A stretch of 25,179 nucleotides of DNA from JAMOAW01 sp039908535 (GCA_039908535.1 JAMOAW010000047.1:1-25179); one strand, 5' to 3'; shown: positions 1-7,392, counted from the stretch's first letter. The notes: generated by a model not told the origin, from the letters alone. A program made the numbers and translations.

Positions 1-7
1 TAATCCC

Positions 8-337
8 ATGGCAAACGAATATTGGCTTGCCAACCGCAAAAAAAAACCACAAACTCGCTTCATGGCCAGTTTAAGCTATATGGGTGTGCTGTGTTTAGTA
101 CCGATGTTATTCAACCGCAGAGATGAATTTATCCATTTTCATGCCCGTCAGGGACTGGTCTTATGGATTTGGGGGGTGATCTCTATTTTTTCACTGCATA
201 TACCAGTGGTGGGGGGATTTTTTTTCAGTTTTTCGGTTTTTGTCATTACGGTGTTATCTCTATTAGGAATCCTTTCGGTAATGCTAACCCGTAAATGGCG
301 CCTACCCGTGATCAGCATATTGACAAAATGGCTATAA
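8..337 (+). CDS. mamF: MamF/MmsF-family magnetosome membrane protein
   Basis: This 109-aa protein has three hydrophobic segments (about residues 18-36, 48-66 and 68-93) and a basic N terminus. The core reads SYMGVLCLVPMLF, then RRDEFIHFHARQGLVLWIWG, and it ends with KWRLPVIS. This pattern, a hydrophobic hairpin with (R/D)DE-F/Y-x-x-FHA-(R/K)-QGLVLW in its loop and a final W-(R/K)-LP, matches the MamF/MmsF/MmxF family as I remember it from Magnetospirillum. Family members sit in the magnetosome membrane and influence magnetite crystal size and maturation. The usual length is about 105-125 aa, so the protein is complete. A TAA occupies bases 1-3 and may be the stop of an upstream gene; no ribosome site can be judged at the edge. 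It is convergent with the AGCS transporter gene, with a 3-bp gap. MamF and MmsF cannot be separated from this sequence alone, so the symbol is provisional. Confidence 0.82.
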   Translation: MANEYWLANRKKKPQTRFMASLSYMGVLCLVPMLFNRRDEFIHFHARQGLVLWIWGVISIFSLHIPVVGGFFFSFSVFVITVLSLLGILSVMLTRKWRLPVISILTKWL

Positions 338-340
338 TAT

Positions 341-1666
341 TCAAGTCATTGGTTTGGAAAGCGGGGCCAATTTCTGGCGTAGCACTTCTTGCTTGCGAAT
401 AACAATGTAGGTCAATGGCATTAAATGCGCAATTAAAAGCAAGGCGATCAATACATCCCCGACCGACCAAATAAAGGCAACCGGAAAAAAAGGACCGCAA
501 AAGGAAACCCCTGTGAAAAACCATCGATACGCAACAAAATTTTTACCCCCCAAAAATTCAAAACACCGCTCCGAATAATAGGCCCAACTGATAATGGTCG
601 TGAAGGCAAAAACCATCAACGCAATAATCACCAACGTCCGCCCAGTTTCGCCAAGATTGGCCTGAAAAACCGAAACCGCCAAATAAGCCCCGGTAAACGC
701 CGGCCATAAATCGGTAGAGAGAATCACCAATCCAGTGATGGTGCAGATAATAATGGTATCCACAAAGGGCACCAAGGCCGCCATATAGGCACCACGGGCC
801 GGGTGATCATTGTTGGCTCCCTGTAAAAAGGGGGCCAACCCTATCCCTGAACTGTGGGAAAAAATCCCTCGAGAAACGCCAAACTGCAACGAACGCAAAA
901 CCGTATAGCCCGCTATCCCCCCCCCAACCGAGTAGCTATTAAAGGCATAATGGACAACCATACCCAAACTTTGTAAGGTGCGCAGCGGGTCGGAAAGCAA
1001 AATCCACAAACCCGACCCCACATAGACCAACAACATCCACGGTGCCACCGCACTGCTAAAATCAATAATCACCTGCATCCCACCAATAACCACCAAACCC
1101 ACACAAATCGCTAAAATGGTCGCTACTATAAAATTGGAGAGTCCCAAATGGTTGGTTATGGCGTGGGCCACCGAATTGGATTGAATTAAATTAGCCGTAA
1201 ACAACCCCTTGCACAGTACCAAACCGGCTAATACCACAGACAATTGCCGCCATGGCTGTGGCAATACCGCCTCCATATAGGACATAGGTGTGGCAAACAG
1301 CCGCGATTTTGAATCAGTGGGGCCATATTGTACCGCAAGATATGTGGAACACATTCGAAACGACATCCCACACAGTGCGGACATCCACATCCAAAAAAGT
1401 GCCCCTGGACCACCTAAATGAATCGCCGTCCCCACACCCGCCAAATTTCCTACGCCCACAGTCGCAGAAAGCGCGGCAAGAAAAGCTTTTTTGTGGGATA
1501 TTTGCCGTCCATTCACAACATTCGGCTTCTCATTCCAAATTTCTCGAAATATTGACCATGAATAACGCCACGCCGCTCCTTTGGTCATAAATAAGAATAG
1601 CAGACCAATTTCTAGATAAATCAAGCTTAAAAATGGATTCCAAATCCAAGAGGCAACAGTATCCAT
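341..1666 (-). CDS. AGCS-family sodium:alanine (amino acid) symporter
   Basis: The product is a 441-aa polytopic inner-membrane protein with about ten hydrophobic helices. Signature stretches of the alanine-or-glycine:cation symporter family are visible: SATVGVGNLAGVGTAIHLGG followed by PGALFWMWMSALCGM near residues 67-101, and GVSRGIFSHSSGIGLAPF in the middle of the protein. The family imports alanine or glycine coupled to sodium. In most members the second motif reads SNEAGxGSAP; here it is SHSSGIGLAP, so the substrate may differ. The length is at the short end of the family (440-500 aa). The ATG at 1666 has no strong ribosome site (GAGAA lies about 12 bases upstream). It ends 3 bp from the mamF-like gene. 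Confidence is high for the family and low for the substrate. Confidence 0.85.
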   Translation of the reverse strand: MDTVASWIWNPFLSLIYLEIGLLFLFMTKGAAWRYSWSIFREIWNEKPNVVNGRQISHKKAFLAALSATVGVGNLAGVGTAIHLGGPGALFWMWMSALCGMSFRMCSTYLAVQYGPTDSKSRLFATPMSYMEAVLPQPWRQLSVVLAGLVLCKGLFTANLIQSNSVAHAITNHLGLSNFIVATILAICVGLVVIGGMQVIIDFSSAVAPWMLLVYVGSGLWILLSDPLRTLQSLGMVVHYAFNSYSVGGGIAGYTVLRSLQFGVSRGIFSHSSGIGLAPFLQGANNDHPARGAYMAALVPFVDTIIICTITGLVILSTDLWPAFTGAYLAVSVFQANLGETGRTLVIIALMVFAFTTIISWAYYSERCFEFLGGKNFVAYRWFFTGVSFCGPFFPVAFIWSVGDVLIALLLIAHLMPLTYIVIRKQEVLRQKLAPLSKPMT

Positions 1667-1773
1667 GACGTGGGGTGATTCTCTTTCTAAAAAAACAAGG
1701 AAAAATTGATATTTATCTATAACATATTTTTGCTAAAATGCTAAAGAGAGAAAAAATTTTACTTAAGAATTTA

Positions 1774-2077
1774 ATACCAATTTGCAATCAAATAGGTAAA
1801 ATTGAATCTTGTCTCGCGCATCGTGTGCTTATCGTCGCCTACTGGCAGCAAGACCTTGGAGGCTCTGCCTCCAAACCTCCGCGCTCTCCGGACCCCTCCA
1901 ATATTAATAAAAAAAAGGGGTCTGGGGGATTGCCCCCAGGGTTTTGTTTTTAACTTTGCTTTTGAATTCGGTTTTGCTTTCTTCAAATAGCAGGGGGGTT
2001 GGGGGATGCAATCCCCCAAGGTCTTGTTTTTGATTTTTTTATCTGAACGGTTACCTTTATTGAACGCAAATTGGTAT
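1774..2077. mobile_element. Inverted-repeat-bounded non-coding block with hairpins (MITE-like)
   Basis: This is the 523-bp gap between the AGCS gene and the J-domain gene. The left end, ATACCAATTTGCAATCAA (1774-1791), is matched by an inverted copy at 2060-2077, which reads ATACCAATTTGCGTTCAA on the minus strand: 16 of 18 identical. Inside lie three hairpins: TTGGAGGC-tct-GCCTCCAA (1856-1874), CTGGGGG-attg-CCCCCAG (1922-1939) and TTGGGGGAT-gca-ATCCCCCAA (1999-2019). The first two read as a minus-strand, diverged relative of the B and C modules of the intergenic repeat family found throughout the window. There is no credible ORF; the short frames here overlap each other and read through the hairpins. 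A size near 300 bp with terminal inverted repeats and no transposase fits a non-autonomous element, but no target-site duplication was established. Confidence 0.5.
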
Positions 2078-2080
2078 AAG

Positions 2081-2156
2081 ATGCCCTTTGGGCAAAAAAG
2101 ATGAAAGGCAAAACCCTAGGGGATGAATCCCCCAGACCCCCTCTTTTTTTTAATCA
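2081..2156 (+). repeat. Intergenic repeat copy 1 (A-B modules only)
   Basis: The A hairpin is TGCCC-TTT-GGGCA. The B hairpin is present in a slightly degenerate form (CTAGGGGAT-ga-ATCCCCCAG) and is followed by ACCCCCTC and eight T residues. The C module is absent. It lies just downstream (minus sense) of the J-domain gene, where it could act as a terminator. Confidence 0.75.
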
Positions 2157-2189
2157 TGGAACCGTCGAAAAATTCTTCGCCAAACAACA

Positions 2190-3107
2190 TCATTTTGCAT
2201 AAGCGCGCATCAAGACCGAATAGGCTTGATTGATCTCCATGGTCTTTTTATGAGCCAATTCTTTAATTTCCAACCCCAACGAGCTGACCATATCAGGATG
2301 ATAGCTTTTAACACGACGACGCAAAGCAGCTTGAATCCGTTTAGGCGAGGGCTCCCCTTTAATTCCGAGAATTTTTCTGGCTTTGCCAATTTCTGTATTC
2401 ATGTTGACGGTAAAATCCTCCCCTTCAGGACAATACCAATCGGCATCACTACCATCTAACACATCCATCTGTTGAATTTTTTCATTCAATTTTTTAATGG
2501 TGGTCTCCAGGTTTTGGTTTTCCATCTCCAAATGTTTCATACGAACCTCCATGGAACGTTTTTTCATTTCAACCAACTGGGCCTTTTCCAATTGCACTTT
2601 TAACTGTTGCAAGGTCTCCTCTTGCTGGCGATATTTTTGTTCCAATTCGGGATCTATGGCGGGGAGCATTTGTTCCAATTCCAAATTTTTTGCCTGCAAA
2701 GTGGCACTCTCCTCCAATTGCTTTTTATAAAGCAAAATCTGACGCTCCTGGGTTTGCAAACGGTTCTCCAAGGCTTGATTTTTACTATGGATGCCACTTA
2801 AACTTTGACTGGCCTCCAATAATTTATTTTTTAATAACGGAAGCTCCGAAAGTTGCGTTTTATATTGACCAAGCATCTGCTCCTGGTTGCGTAGACGGCT
2901 TTCTTGGTCTCGACTGAGCTGTTGGGTCTGTTTAAGGGCAACTTCCAATTCTGTACAGCGGACGCGAACACGCTCTAATTCACTGGTTTTATTCTTAAAA
3001 ATTTCTTGCCACTCTTCTTGTTGACGCTGTTGCACTTCAGACGATTTTACCATCTTTTCAGCACGACTTAATTTTTCTTCAAGAAGGGTACATTTGGATT
3101 GCAACAA
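2190..3107 (-). CDS. C-terminal part of a split coiled-coil / J-domain protein
   Basis: This 305-aa reading frame is almost all coiled coil (residues 1-215, rich in Q, E, L and K in heptads) and ends in a J-domain-like module. The module reads ARKILGI, then RRRVKSYHPDMVSSLG with the HPD tripeptide that contacts Hsp70/DnaK, then MEINQAYSVLMRAYAK, a typical last helix. Coordinates begin at the first possible start, a TTG at 3107 without a convincing ribosome site. The same frame stays open upstream through both copies of an 84-bp duplication to about 3320. I infer it is the C-terminal half of the protein whose N-terminal half is encoded at 3272-4273, separated by a 4-bp deletion. Whether it is translated alone is unknown. 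With the 4 bp restored the full protein would be about 695 aa. Confidence 0.7.
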   Translation of the reverse strand: MLQSKCTLLEEKLSRAEKMVKSSEVQQRQQEEWQEIFKNKTSELERVRVRCTELEVALKQTQQLSRDQESRLRNQEQMLGQYKTQLSELPLLKNKLLEASQSLSGIHSKNQALENRLQTQERQILLYKKQLEESATLQAKNLELEQMLPAIDPELEQKYRQQEETLQQLKVQLEKAQLVEMKKRSMEVRMKHLEMENQNLETTIKKLNEKIQQMDVLDGSDADWYCPEGEDFTVNMNTEIGKARKILGIKGEPSPKRIQAALRRRVKSYHPDMVSSLGLEIKELAHKKTMEINQAYSVLMRAYAK

Positions 3108-3129
3108 CGTGAACTGAGACGCTTGTTGT

Positions 3130-3289
3130 TTTAATTTTGCGTGCGCATCTTGCGAAGCAAAAAGTTGACTCTCTAATTTTTTCTTCTCTATATTGAATTG
3201 CTCGGTCTGTTCCTTTAATTTTGCGTGCGCATCTTGCGAAACAAAAAGTTGACTCTCTAATTTTTTCTTCTCTATAATTGCTCGGTCTG
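3130..3289 (-). repeat. 84-bp in-frame tandem duplication with a 4-bp deletion in one copy
   Basis: Bases 3130-3213 and 3214-3289 are two copies of an 84-bp unit encoding 28 residues, exactly four coiled-coil heptads (begins QTEQFNIEKKKLES). Over the aligned part they differ by one substitution (3157 versus 3241) and by four bases present in the first copy (around 3191-3196) but absent from the second. On the coding (minus) strand the deleted copy reads GAGCAATTATAG and creates a stop; restoring CAAT gives an uninterrupted frame through both units. Confidence 0.9.
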
Positions 3290-4273
3290 CACCACCAGTT
3301 CGGAAAACCGTTTTTTATACGCTCCCACTTCGGCGACTAATTTGTTAAATTTTGACAATAATTCCGCGCGACTCTCCTGCTGACTCTCCAACTGTTTAAT
3401 TTGCTGGATTAAATGATCGTTGCTCTGTTTGAGTTGCAAAAAATCGCAGCTTTCATTTTCCGTTTTATCAAGCCGCTCTCTGAGCGCGAAATTCTCCTTT
3501 TCGAGAAGTTGAATCTTATTTTGGACCTCATGAAAAAGATAATTTTGTCTGCTAAAGGTGATTTTTTCCGTCTCTAATTGCCGTTGCAACGTCAAAAATT
3601 GTTCAGCCATTGAGGCACGCTCAGCCAGTGCGGCACTCTTTTCTTCAAGAATTTCCTTTTCGTGACCTTGCAATTTATTGATTTCGTGTTGCTGCTCGGC
3701 CAATAGCTCTTTCAATTGATTGCTGCCACGGGGAATAATATCTTCATCCAAAAAAAATGCATTGCTCTTTTGTAAAATATATCCCGTCAACTCTTGTACG
3801 CTATCCCGATAAAGGGTAACACGACCGTTATGGTTAAAACTGGTTTCGTAAAAAGGATCGGGTCCATCATGGATGATATATTCATGGTGACATTGTAAAC
3901 AGATCTGTTTTTTCCCGGCTTCGGAGCTATTCAGAATGGTTTTGTGACTACAATAAAAACAGGTCGAACGAAAAAATCGATTTTTTTCATTTATAAAACC
4001 AATTTTTTCCACAATGTGCGTGTCATCTAAATGATAGACAAGACATTTGCGTTTACGGACAATTTCAATAGAAAAGCGTCCTTCACAAGCAGGACAAGAA
4101 AATTCCCAAAAGGTTAAAAAAGAGGGATAAGTCACCCGCAGGGTTTTGCCACATTTTTTACATTGAGAAATCAAATGCCGTGTAATTTGGTTGCCTTCAT
4201 CGGCCATGGGTTGGATAGGAGCCGACTTTACCAATTCGGTAGGATTTTGATATAGAGCGGATTTTATTTGCAT
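3272..4273 (-). CDS. N-terminal part of a split zinc-ribbon / coiled-coil protein
   Basis: The 333-aa product has two four-cysteine sets: C38-x2-C41 with C60-x2-C63, and C105-x2-C108 with C125-x2-C128. Both look like zinc ribbons. Coiled coil runs from about residue 190 to the end. There is no signal peptide or membrane helix, so it is probably cytoplasmic. The frame ends abruptly (VVQTEQL-stop) inside a tandem duplication where 4 bp are missing. The reading frame then continues, shifted, into the J-domain half at 2190-3107. I therefore read the locus as one gene, zinc ribbons - coiled coil - J domain, that is either disrupted or affected by a sequencing error. This domain order suggests a DnaK co-chaperone that binds clients or a scaffold through zinc ribbons. 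I do not recognise a named family. Confidence 0.7.
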   Translation of the reverse strand: MQIKSALYQNPTELVKSAPIQPMADEGNQITRHLISQCKKCGKTLRVTYPSFLTFWEFSCPACEGRFSIEIVRKRKCLVYHLDDTHIVEKIGFINEKNRFFRSTCFYCSHKTILNSSEAGKKQICLQCHHEYIIHDGPDPFYETSFNHNGRVTLYRDSVQELTGYILQKSNAFFLDEDIIPRGSNQLKELLAEQQHEINKLQGHEKEILEEKSAALAERASMAEQFLTLQRQLETEKITFSRQNYLFHEVQNKIQLLEKENFALRERLDKTENESCDFLQLKQSNDHLIQQIKQLESQQESRAELLSKFNKLVAEVGAYKKRFSELVVQTEQL

Positions 4274-4304
4274 ATTCCGTCAAACCTAATGGGGCATTGT
4301 GGGT

Positions 4305-4338
4305 GAATTCTATAAACCATAGAATTCGCAAAATGCAA
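4305..4338 (-). promoter_or_regulatory. Candidate promoter with overlapping operator-like palindrome
   Basis: Upstream of the zinc-ribbon gene, the minus strand has TTGCAT (4333-4338) and TATAGA (4309-4314) separated by 18 bp, a plausible sigma70 pair. A perfect 9-bp inverted repeat, GAATTCTAT-aaacc-ATAGAATTC (4305-4327), overlaps the spacer and the -10 box, as expected for a repressor site. The binding protein is unknown. Confidence 0.45.
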
Positions 4339-4361
4339 GAAACATGCCTATGAATGCAAGC

Positions 4362-4474
4362 AATCCCCTTCGGTCAAAAAATCAAAGCCCTGGGGGATGA
4401 ATCCCCCAGACCACCTCTTTTTTTTAAAACCTTGAGAGGCGGTGCCCCCCAAGCTCTGAATTTTTATGATACAT
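4362..4474 (+). repeat. Intergenic repeat copy 2 (A-B-C, degenerate)
   Basis: A degenerate A box (CCCCTTCGGTCA) is followed by a perfect B hairpin, CTGGGGGAT (4390-4398) and ATCCCCCAG (4401-4409), with a T-run, and then a decayed C hairpin ending in GATACAT. The next three bases, TTA at 4475-4477, are the stop codon of the pseudouridine synthase gene read on the minus strand. Confidence 0.8.
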
Positions 4475-5203
4475 TTAAAGACCATCCCGTTCGTCATTTT
4501 TTTGTCGACAAAAATTTATCCCAGTCACAAAACCGGCAAATTGATCCACAACCATGTGGTCTGGACAATCGGCCTCAACCGTTAAAGGATTCATCAAAAA
4601 AAGAGTCAAACGGCGAGCGTGCAGATGCAACGGCAGCTCCGAAGGAAATTGAGCATTATAAAGATAATCCCCCACAATGGGACAACCCATAACGGCACAA
4701 TGAACACGCAATTGATGGGTTCTACCCGTGATCGGTAAAAGCTCCAACAAAGTTTGATTTTCCCAATACCCCAAGGTACGAAAAGCGGTCTCGGCCATTT
4801 TACCCTGTTCATCCACCCGCACCCGAGGCCGTCCCGCCCATCCAACATCACGCAACGGCAACGCAATCAAACCAGACGGCTCTGGTGGTCGGCCATCGAC
4901 AATGGCCCAATAAATTTTTTCAACTAACTTTTGCGCAAATAGATCACCTAACATACGCCGCGATGCCACGTGTCGACCCAACACCAAACAACCGCTGGTG
5001 GCAGAATCCAACCGATGCGCAGGAGAGGGAAGTTCGCTTAAACCAAACCGCAATCCCTCCAAAAAATCCCCCAACACCACCCCACCTCCAGGACCACGAT
5101 AGAGCGGCAAACGGTTGGGCTTGTTGAGTATCAAAAGATCGTCATCCAAATACAAAATGCGGTCTAAAATCGTTTGAAGATCCAAAGAGCCATTACGTGT
5201 CAC
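4475..5203 (-). CDS. RluA-family pseudouridine synthase
   Basis: The product would isomerise uridine to pseudouridine in rRNA or tRNA in the cytoplasm. The family's catalytic motif is present as HRLDSATSGCLVLGR, with the aspartate as nucleophile. Also seen are LILNKPNRLPLYRG before it and LLELLPITGRTHQLRVHCA after it, all standard RluA/RluC/RluD landmarks. No N-terminal S4 domain is visible. The open frame reaches an ATG at 5293, but that start would overlap yggU by 101 bp. A GTG at 5203, preceded by GGCGG and overlapping the yggU stop by 11 bp, gives a 242-aa protein that begins just before the conserved core, so I prefer it. It is last in the leftward proC-yggT-yggU operon, suggesting translational coupling. 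The exact target nucleotide cannot be told. Confidence 0.82.
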   Translation of the reverse strand: MTRNGSLDLQTILDRILYLDDDLLILNKPNRLPLYRGPGGGVVLGDFLEGLRFGLSELPSPAHRLDSATSGCLVLGRHVASRRMLGDLFAQKLVEKIYWAIVDGRPPEPSGLIALPLRDVGWAGRPRVRVDEQGKMAETAFRTLGYWENQTLLELLPITGRTHQLRVHCAVMGCPIVGDYLYNAQFPSELPLHLHARRLTLFLMNPLTVEADCPDHMVVDQFAGFVTGINFCRQKNDERDGL

Positions 5204-5501
5204 AGGGTAACCGCCATCTTTGTAAAAAATCCAGCCAAGCAGGCAGCGGGCAATCCACCACCTGAACACGCTTTTCTCGGCTGTGCTCCCCAATAATAAG
5301 AATCACTTGACTTTTAGAAACCCCCAGTTGCTTGGCTAAAAAGGCTCCCAAAGCTTTGTTGGCCGCCCCATCCACAGGAGGGGCGTTTAAAGCAATACGC
5401 AGATGATCCTCTTGCCAACCCATCACCCCTTCCCGAGTGGCGCGAGGATTGACCCGAATCGATAAAAATAATTGCTTCCCTTGCCAAGAAAAAAAAGACA
5501 T
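5193..5501 (-). CDS. yggU: UPF0235 (DUF167) family protein YggU
   Basis: This 102-aa protein has the family's landmarks: LSIRVNPRATREGVMGW near the N terminus, LRIALNAPPVDGAANKAL in the centre and SQVILIIGEHSREKRVQV. The family is small (about 95-105 aa), cytoplasmic and without an established biochemical role. The ATG (5499-5501) directly follows the yggT stop codon (TAG, 5502-5504), so translation is probably coupled. The proC-yggT-yggU order is common in proteobacteria, which supports the call. Confidence 0.9.
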   Translation of the reverse strand: MSFFSWQGKQLFLSIRVNPRATREGVMGWQEDHLRIALNAPPVDGAANKALGAFLAKQLGVSKSQVILIIGEHSREKRVQVVDCPLPAWLDFLQRWRLPCDT

Positions 5502-6104
5502 CTATAACAAAGCCGCCGGAATAGAAATAATCAGAATAATCTTCTGTAAAATAAGCAGAGCCACAAAAATAAACAACATGGCAACAATCGGCGAAATATC
5601 TAAACCATACACCGTGGGAACCCAACGACGCATGGGACGAAGCAGCGGTTCGGTGACTTGAAATACAAAACGAACCCATGGCTGCTGTCGTAATAAATTG
5701 GAGGGGCGACGATAACGAAATGAGTACCAAGAGTGAAGATGAACCCCACCACGTATAATCAAAATCAATAGGTAAAAAGTCCCCAGTAAATGAAGCAGTT
5801 GCAACGCCTGGCCTAACAAAATCAACAAGGCACCAGCCCCAGGCTGAAGCAACGAATTAAACAATTGCTCCAAAAAAATAATACCAAAATAGGCCAATAT
5901 CGGAGAAAAATCCATACCACCCATGCCGGGAATCAAGCGGCGCAAGGGGGCTAAGACCGGTTCAGTTGCACGAAATAAAAAATTGACAACCGGATTATAG
6001 GGATCAGGATTCACCCAGGAAAGAATCACCCGTGCTAAAATAAACCATGAATATATGCCAAGGACAAATTGGAGGATGGTGTTTAAAGAAGATAGGATGC
6101 TCAT
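5502..6104 (-). CDS. yggT: YggT family integral membrane protein
   Basis: This 200-aa inner-membrane protein is built from two YggT repeats. Each has two helices and the signature (I/V)LSWVNPDPYNPVVNFL or WVRFVFQVTEPLLRPMRR, followed by P-x-x-x-G-(M/L)-D-(F/I)-SP-I. The duplicated TEPVLAPLRRLIP and TEPLLRPMRRWVP segments show the internal repeat clearly. The family has been linked to osmotic-shock tolerance in some bacteria, but the mechanism is not settled. The ATG at 6104 has AAGGG about 8 bases upstream. It sits between proC and yggU; an intergenic repeat copy now separates it from proC. Confidence 0.9.
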   Translation of the reverse strand: MSILSSLNTILQFVLGIYSWFILARVILSWVNPDPYNPVVNFLFRATEPVLAPLRRLIPGMGGMDFSPILAYFGIIFLEQLFNSLLQPGAGALLILLGQALQLLHLLGTFYLLILIIRGGVHLHSWYSFRYRRPSNLLRQQPWVRFVFQVTEPLLRPMRRWVPTVYGLDISPIVAMLFIFVALLILQKIILIISIPAALL

Positions 6105-6120
6105 TTGGAACCCTTTTCAT

Positions 6121-6322
6121 GTATTGGAAAAAAAAAGCTTGAGGGTGAAAAAACTGCCACCCAATACCCCCATACCCGTTTTAACTTGATGTTGATGATG
6201 CCCTGGGCAAAAAAATCAAAACCCTGGGGGATGAATCCCCCAGACCCCCTCTTTTTTTTAAGAATTAAAAGAAAAGGGTGGGGGTATTGGAGGGCAGTTA
6301 TCCGCCCCCCAAGCTCTTGATT
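6121..6322 (+). repeat. Intergenic repeat copy 3 (inverted C fragment plus A-B-C)
   Basis: A decayed C module in reverse orientation (6121-6167) is followed by A (TGCCCTGGGCA, shortened loop), B with CTGGGGGAT (6224-6232) and ATCCCCCAG (6235-6243) plus a T-run, and C with TTGGAGGGCAG opposite CCGCCCCCCAA. The C arm overlaps the proC coding end: the last seven sense codons and the stop lie inside the repeat. This copy divides proC from yggT within the operon. Confidence 0.85.
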
Positions 6323-7128
6323 GACAGCTCTTTGGCGCGTTGCCATGCAGCGCGTACCGCCGCCATCAACGTGCCGCGCACGCCAGCTTGCTCGAGTTCA
6401 TAAAGAGCGGCCAAAGTGGTGCCAGAGGGTGAGGTGACTTGATTTTTTAACTGACCTGGATGCTTGCCGGTTTCGGCCAACAAACGCGCCGAACCAATCA
6501 GAGTTTGTACCGTTAAACGATCGGCCAAATCCCGTGACAATCCACAGGCCACCCCACCATCCGAAAGGGCCTCGGCTATCAGATAAACATATGCCGGTCC
6601 CGAACCAGAAAGCGCGGTCACCGCATTCAAAAGGGCTTCATCGTCTAAAAAAGCCACCTCACCAACCGCTGAAAAAATTCGGCTGGCCAATTGACGTTGA
6701 TCCTCGGTGACCGATGCGCCACAAAACAATACCGTAATCCCCGCGCCAATTAAAGCAGGTGTATTGGGCATGGTGCGAATAATCGGCTGGTTTGACTGTA
6801 AATGCTCCGCCATAAATGCCATGGAAATACCCGCCGCAATCGATATCACCAAAGTTTGTGGTTGCAAAATTGGACCAATTTCTAACAAAACCTTTCCAAC
6901 AACTCCAGGTTTAACCGCAATGACCACCACATCGGCCTCAGCACAAGCCGGGCAATTGTGTTCATACACGCCAATACCCAAATCGTTCGCCAAGGATAAC
7001 CGTTTATCGGCATCTGGTTCTGAAACACGTATTTGGGTAGGCAAACAAGAGGCGCGCAACAAACCCTGGATCATGGCTCCAGCCATATTGCCACCGCCTA
7101 AAAAAGTGATTACAGGAAAATCCAACAT
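6298..7128 (-). CDS. proC: Pyrroline-5-carboxylate reductase
   Basis: The enzyme reduces 1-pyrroline-5-carboxylate to proline with NAD(P)H, the last step of proline synthesis. The 276-aa protein starts with the Rossmann fold (ITFLGGGNMAGAMIQGLL). It continues with VVVIAVKPGVV, IIRTMPNTPALIGAG, the dimer/active-site stretch ALSGSGPAYVYLIAEAL, and QVTSPSGTTLAALYELE near the C terminus, the P5CR signature. The ATG at 7128 has GGAGG 7 bases upstream. The final residues (IKSLGGG) and the stop are encoded by repeat copy 3. The consensus repeat would read on through GGA-GAA, whereas here a base change gives GGA-TAA. The enzyme core is intact, so function is probably kept. Confidence 0.95.
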   Translation of the reverse strand: MLDFPVITFLGGGNMAGAMIQGLLRASCLPTQIRVSEPDADKRLSLANDLGIGVYEHNCPACAEADVVVIAVKPGVVGKVLLEIGPILQPQTLVISIAAGISMAFMAEHLQSNQPIIRTMPNTPALIGAGITVLFCGASVTEDQRQLASRIFSAVGEVAFLDDEALLNAVTALSGSGPAYVYLIAEALSDGGVACGLSRDLADRLTVQTLIGSARLLAETGKHPGQLKNQVTSPSGTTLAALYELEQAGVRGTLMAAVRAAWQRAKELSIKSLGGG

Positions 7129-7153
7129 CCATAAACCTCCAACAAAAAGTTAA

Positions 7154-7323
7154 AGAACATGATGCCCTGCGGGCAAAAAATTAAAATCAAAGACAAAGAC
7201 CAAACCTTGGGGGATGAATCCCCCAAACCCCCTCTTTTTTTTAAGTATTAAAAAAAAAGGGTGGGGGGATTGGGGGGCGGTTCTCCACCCCCCAAGGTCT
7301 TGATCTTTATTTTTCCGATACAT
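7154..7323 (+). repeat. Intergenic repeat copy 4 (full A-B-C)
   Basis: The A hairpin is TGCCC-TGC-GGGCA. B has TTGGGGGAT opposite ATCCCCCAA, where both ends of the stem changed together from CTG..CAG, followed by CCCCCTC and a T-run. C has TTGGGGGGCGG (7270-7280), loop TTCT and CCACCCCCCAA (7285-7295), then a T-rich tail ending in CCGATACAT. It lies between the divergent proC and L,D-transpeptidase genes, so here it sits in leader DNA and not behind a gene. Confidence 0.9.
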
Positions 7324-7392
7324 TTAAATTTTGGTCACACTCTTGCATAATCCTTATGGGAATCCTAGCGCATAAATAGGAATAGATCATAA

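Noticed and set aside
3220..3300. Programmed ribosomal frameshift joining the two halves of the J-domain gene
   Set aside because: The stop comes before the A-rich run, no slippery heptamer precedes it, and the exact 4-bp difference between duplicate copies explains the frame change more simply.
4354..4692. Plus-strand 112-codon frame opposite the pseudouridine synthase gene
   Set aside because: It starts in repeat copy 2 and then reads antisense to a well-supported enzyme; no family resemblance.
5204..5293. ATG start at 5293 for the pseudouridine synthase
   Set aside because: It would overlap yggU by 101 bp and add residues not typical of the family; the GTG at 5203 fits spacing and homology better, though this is not proven.
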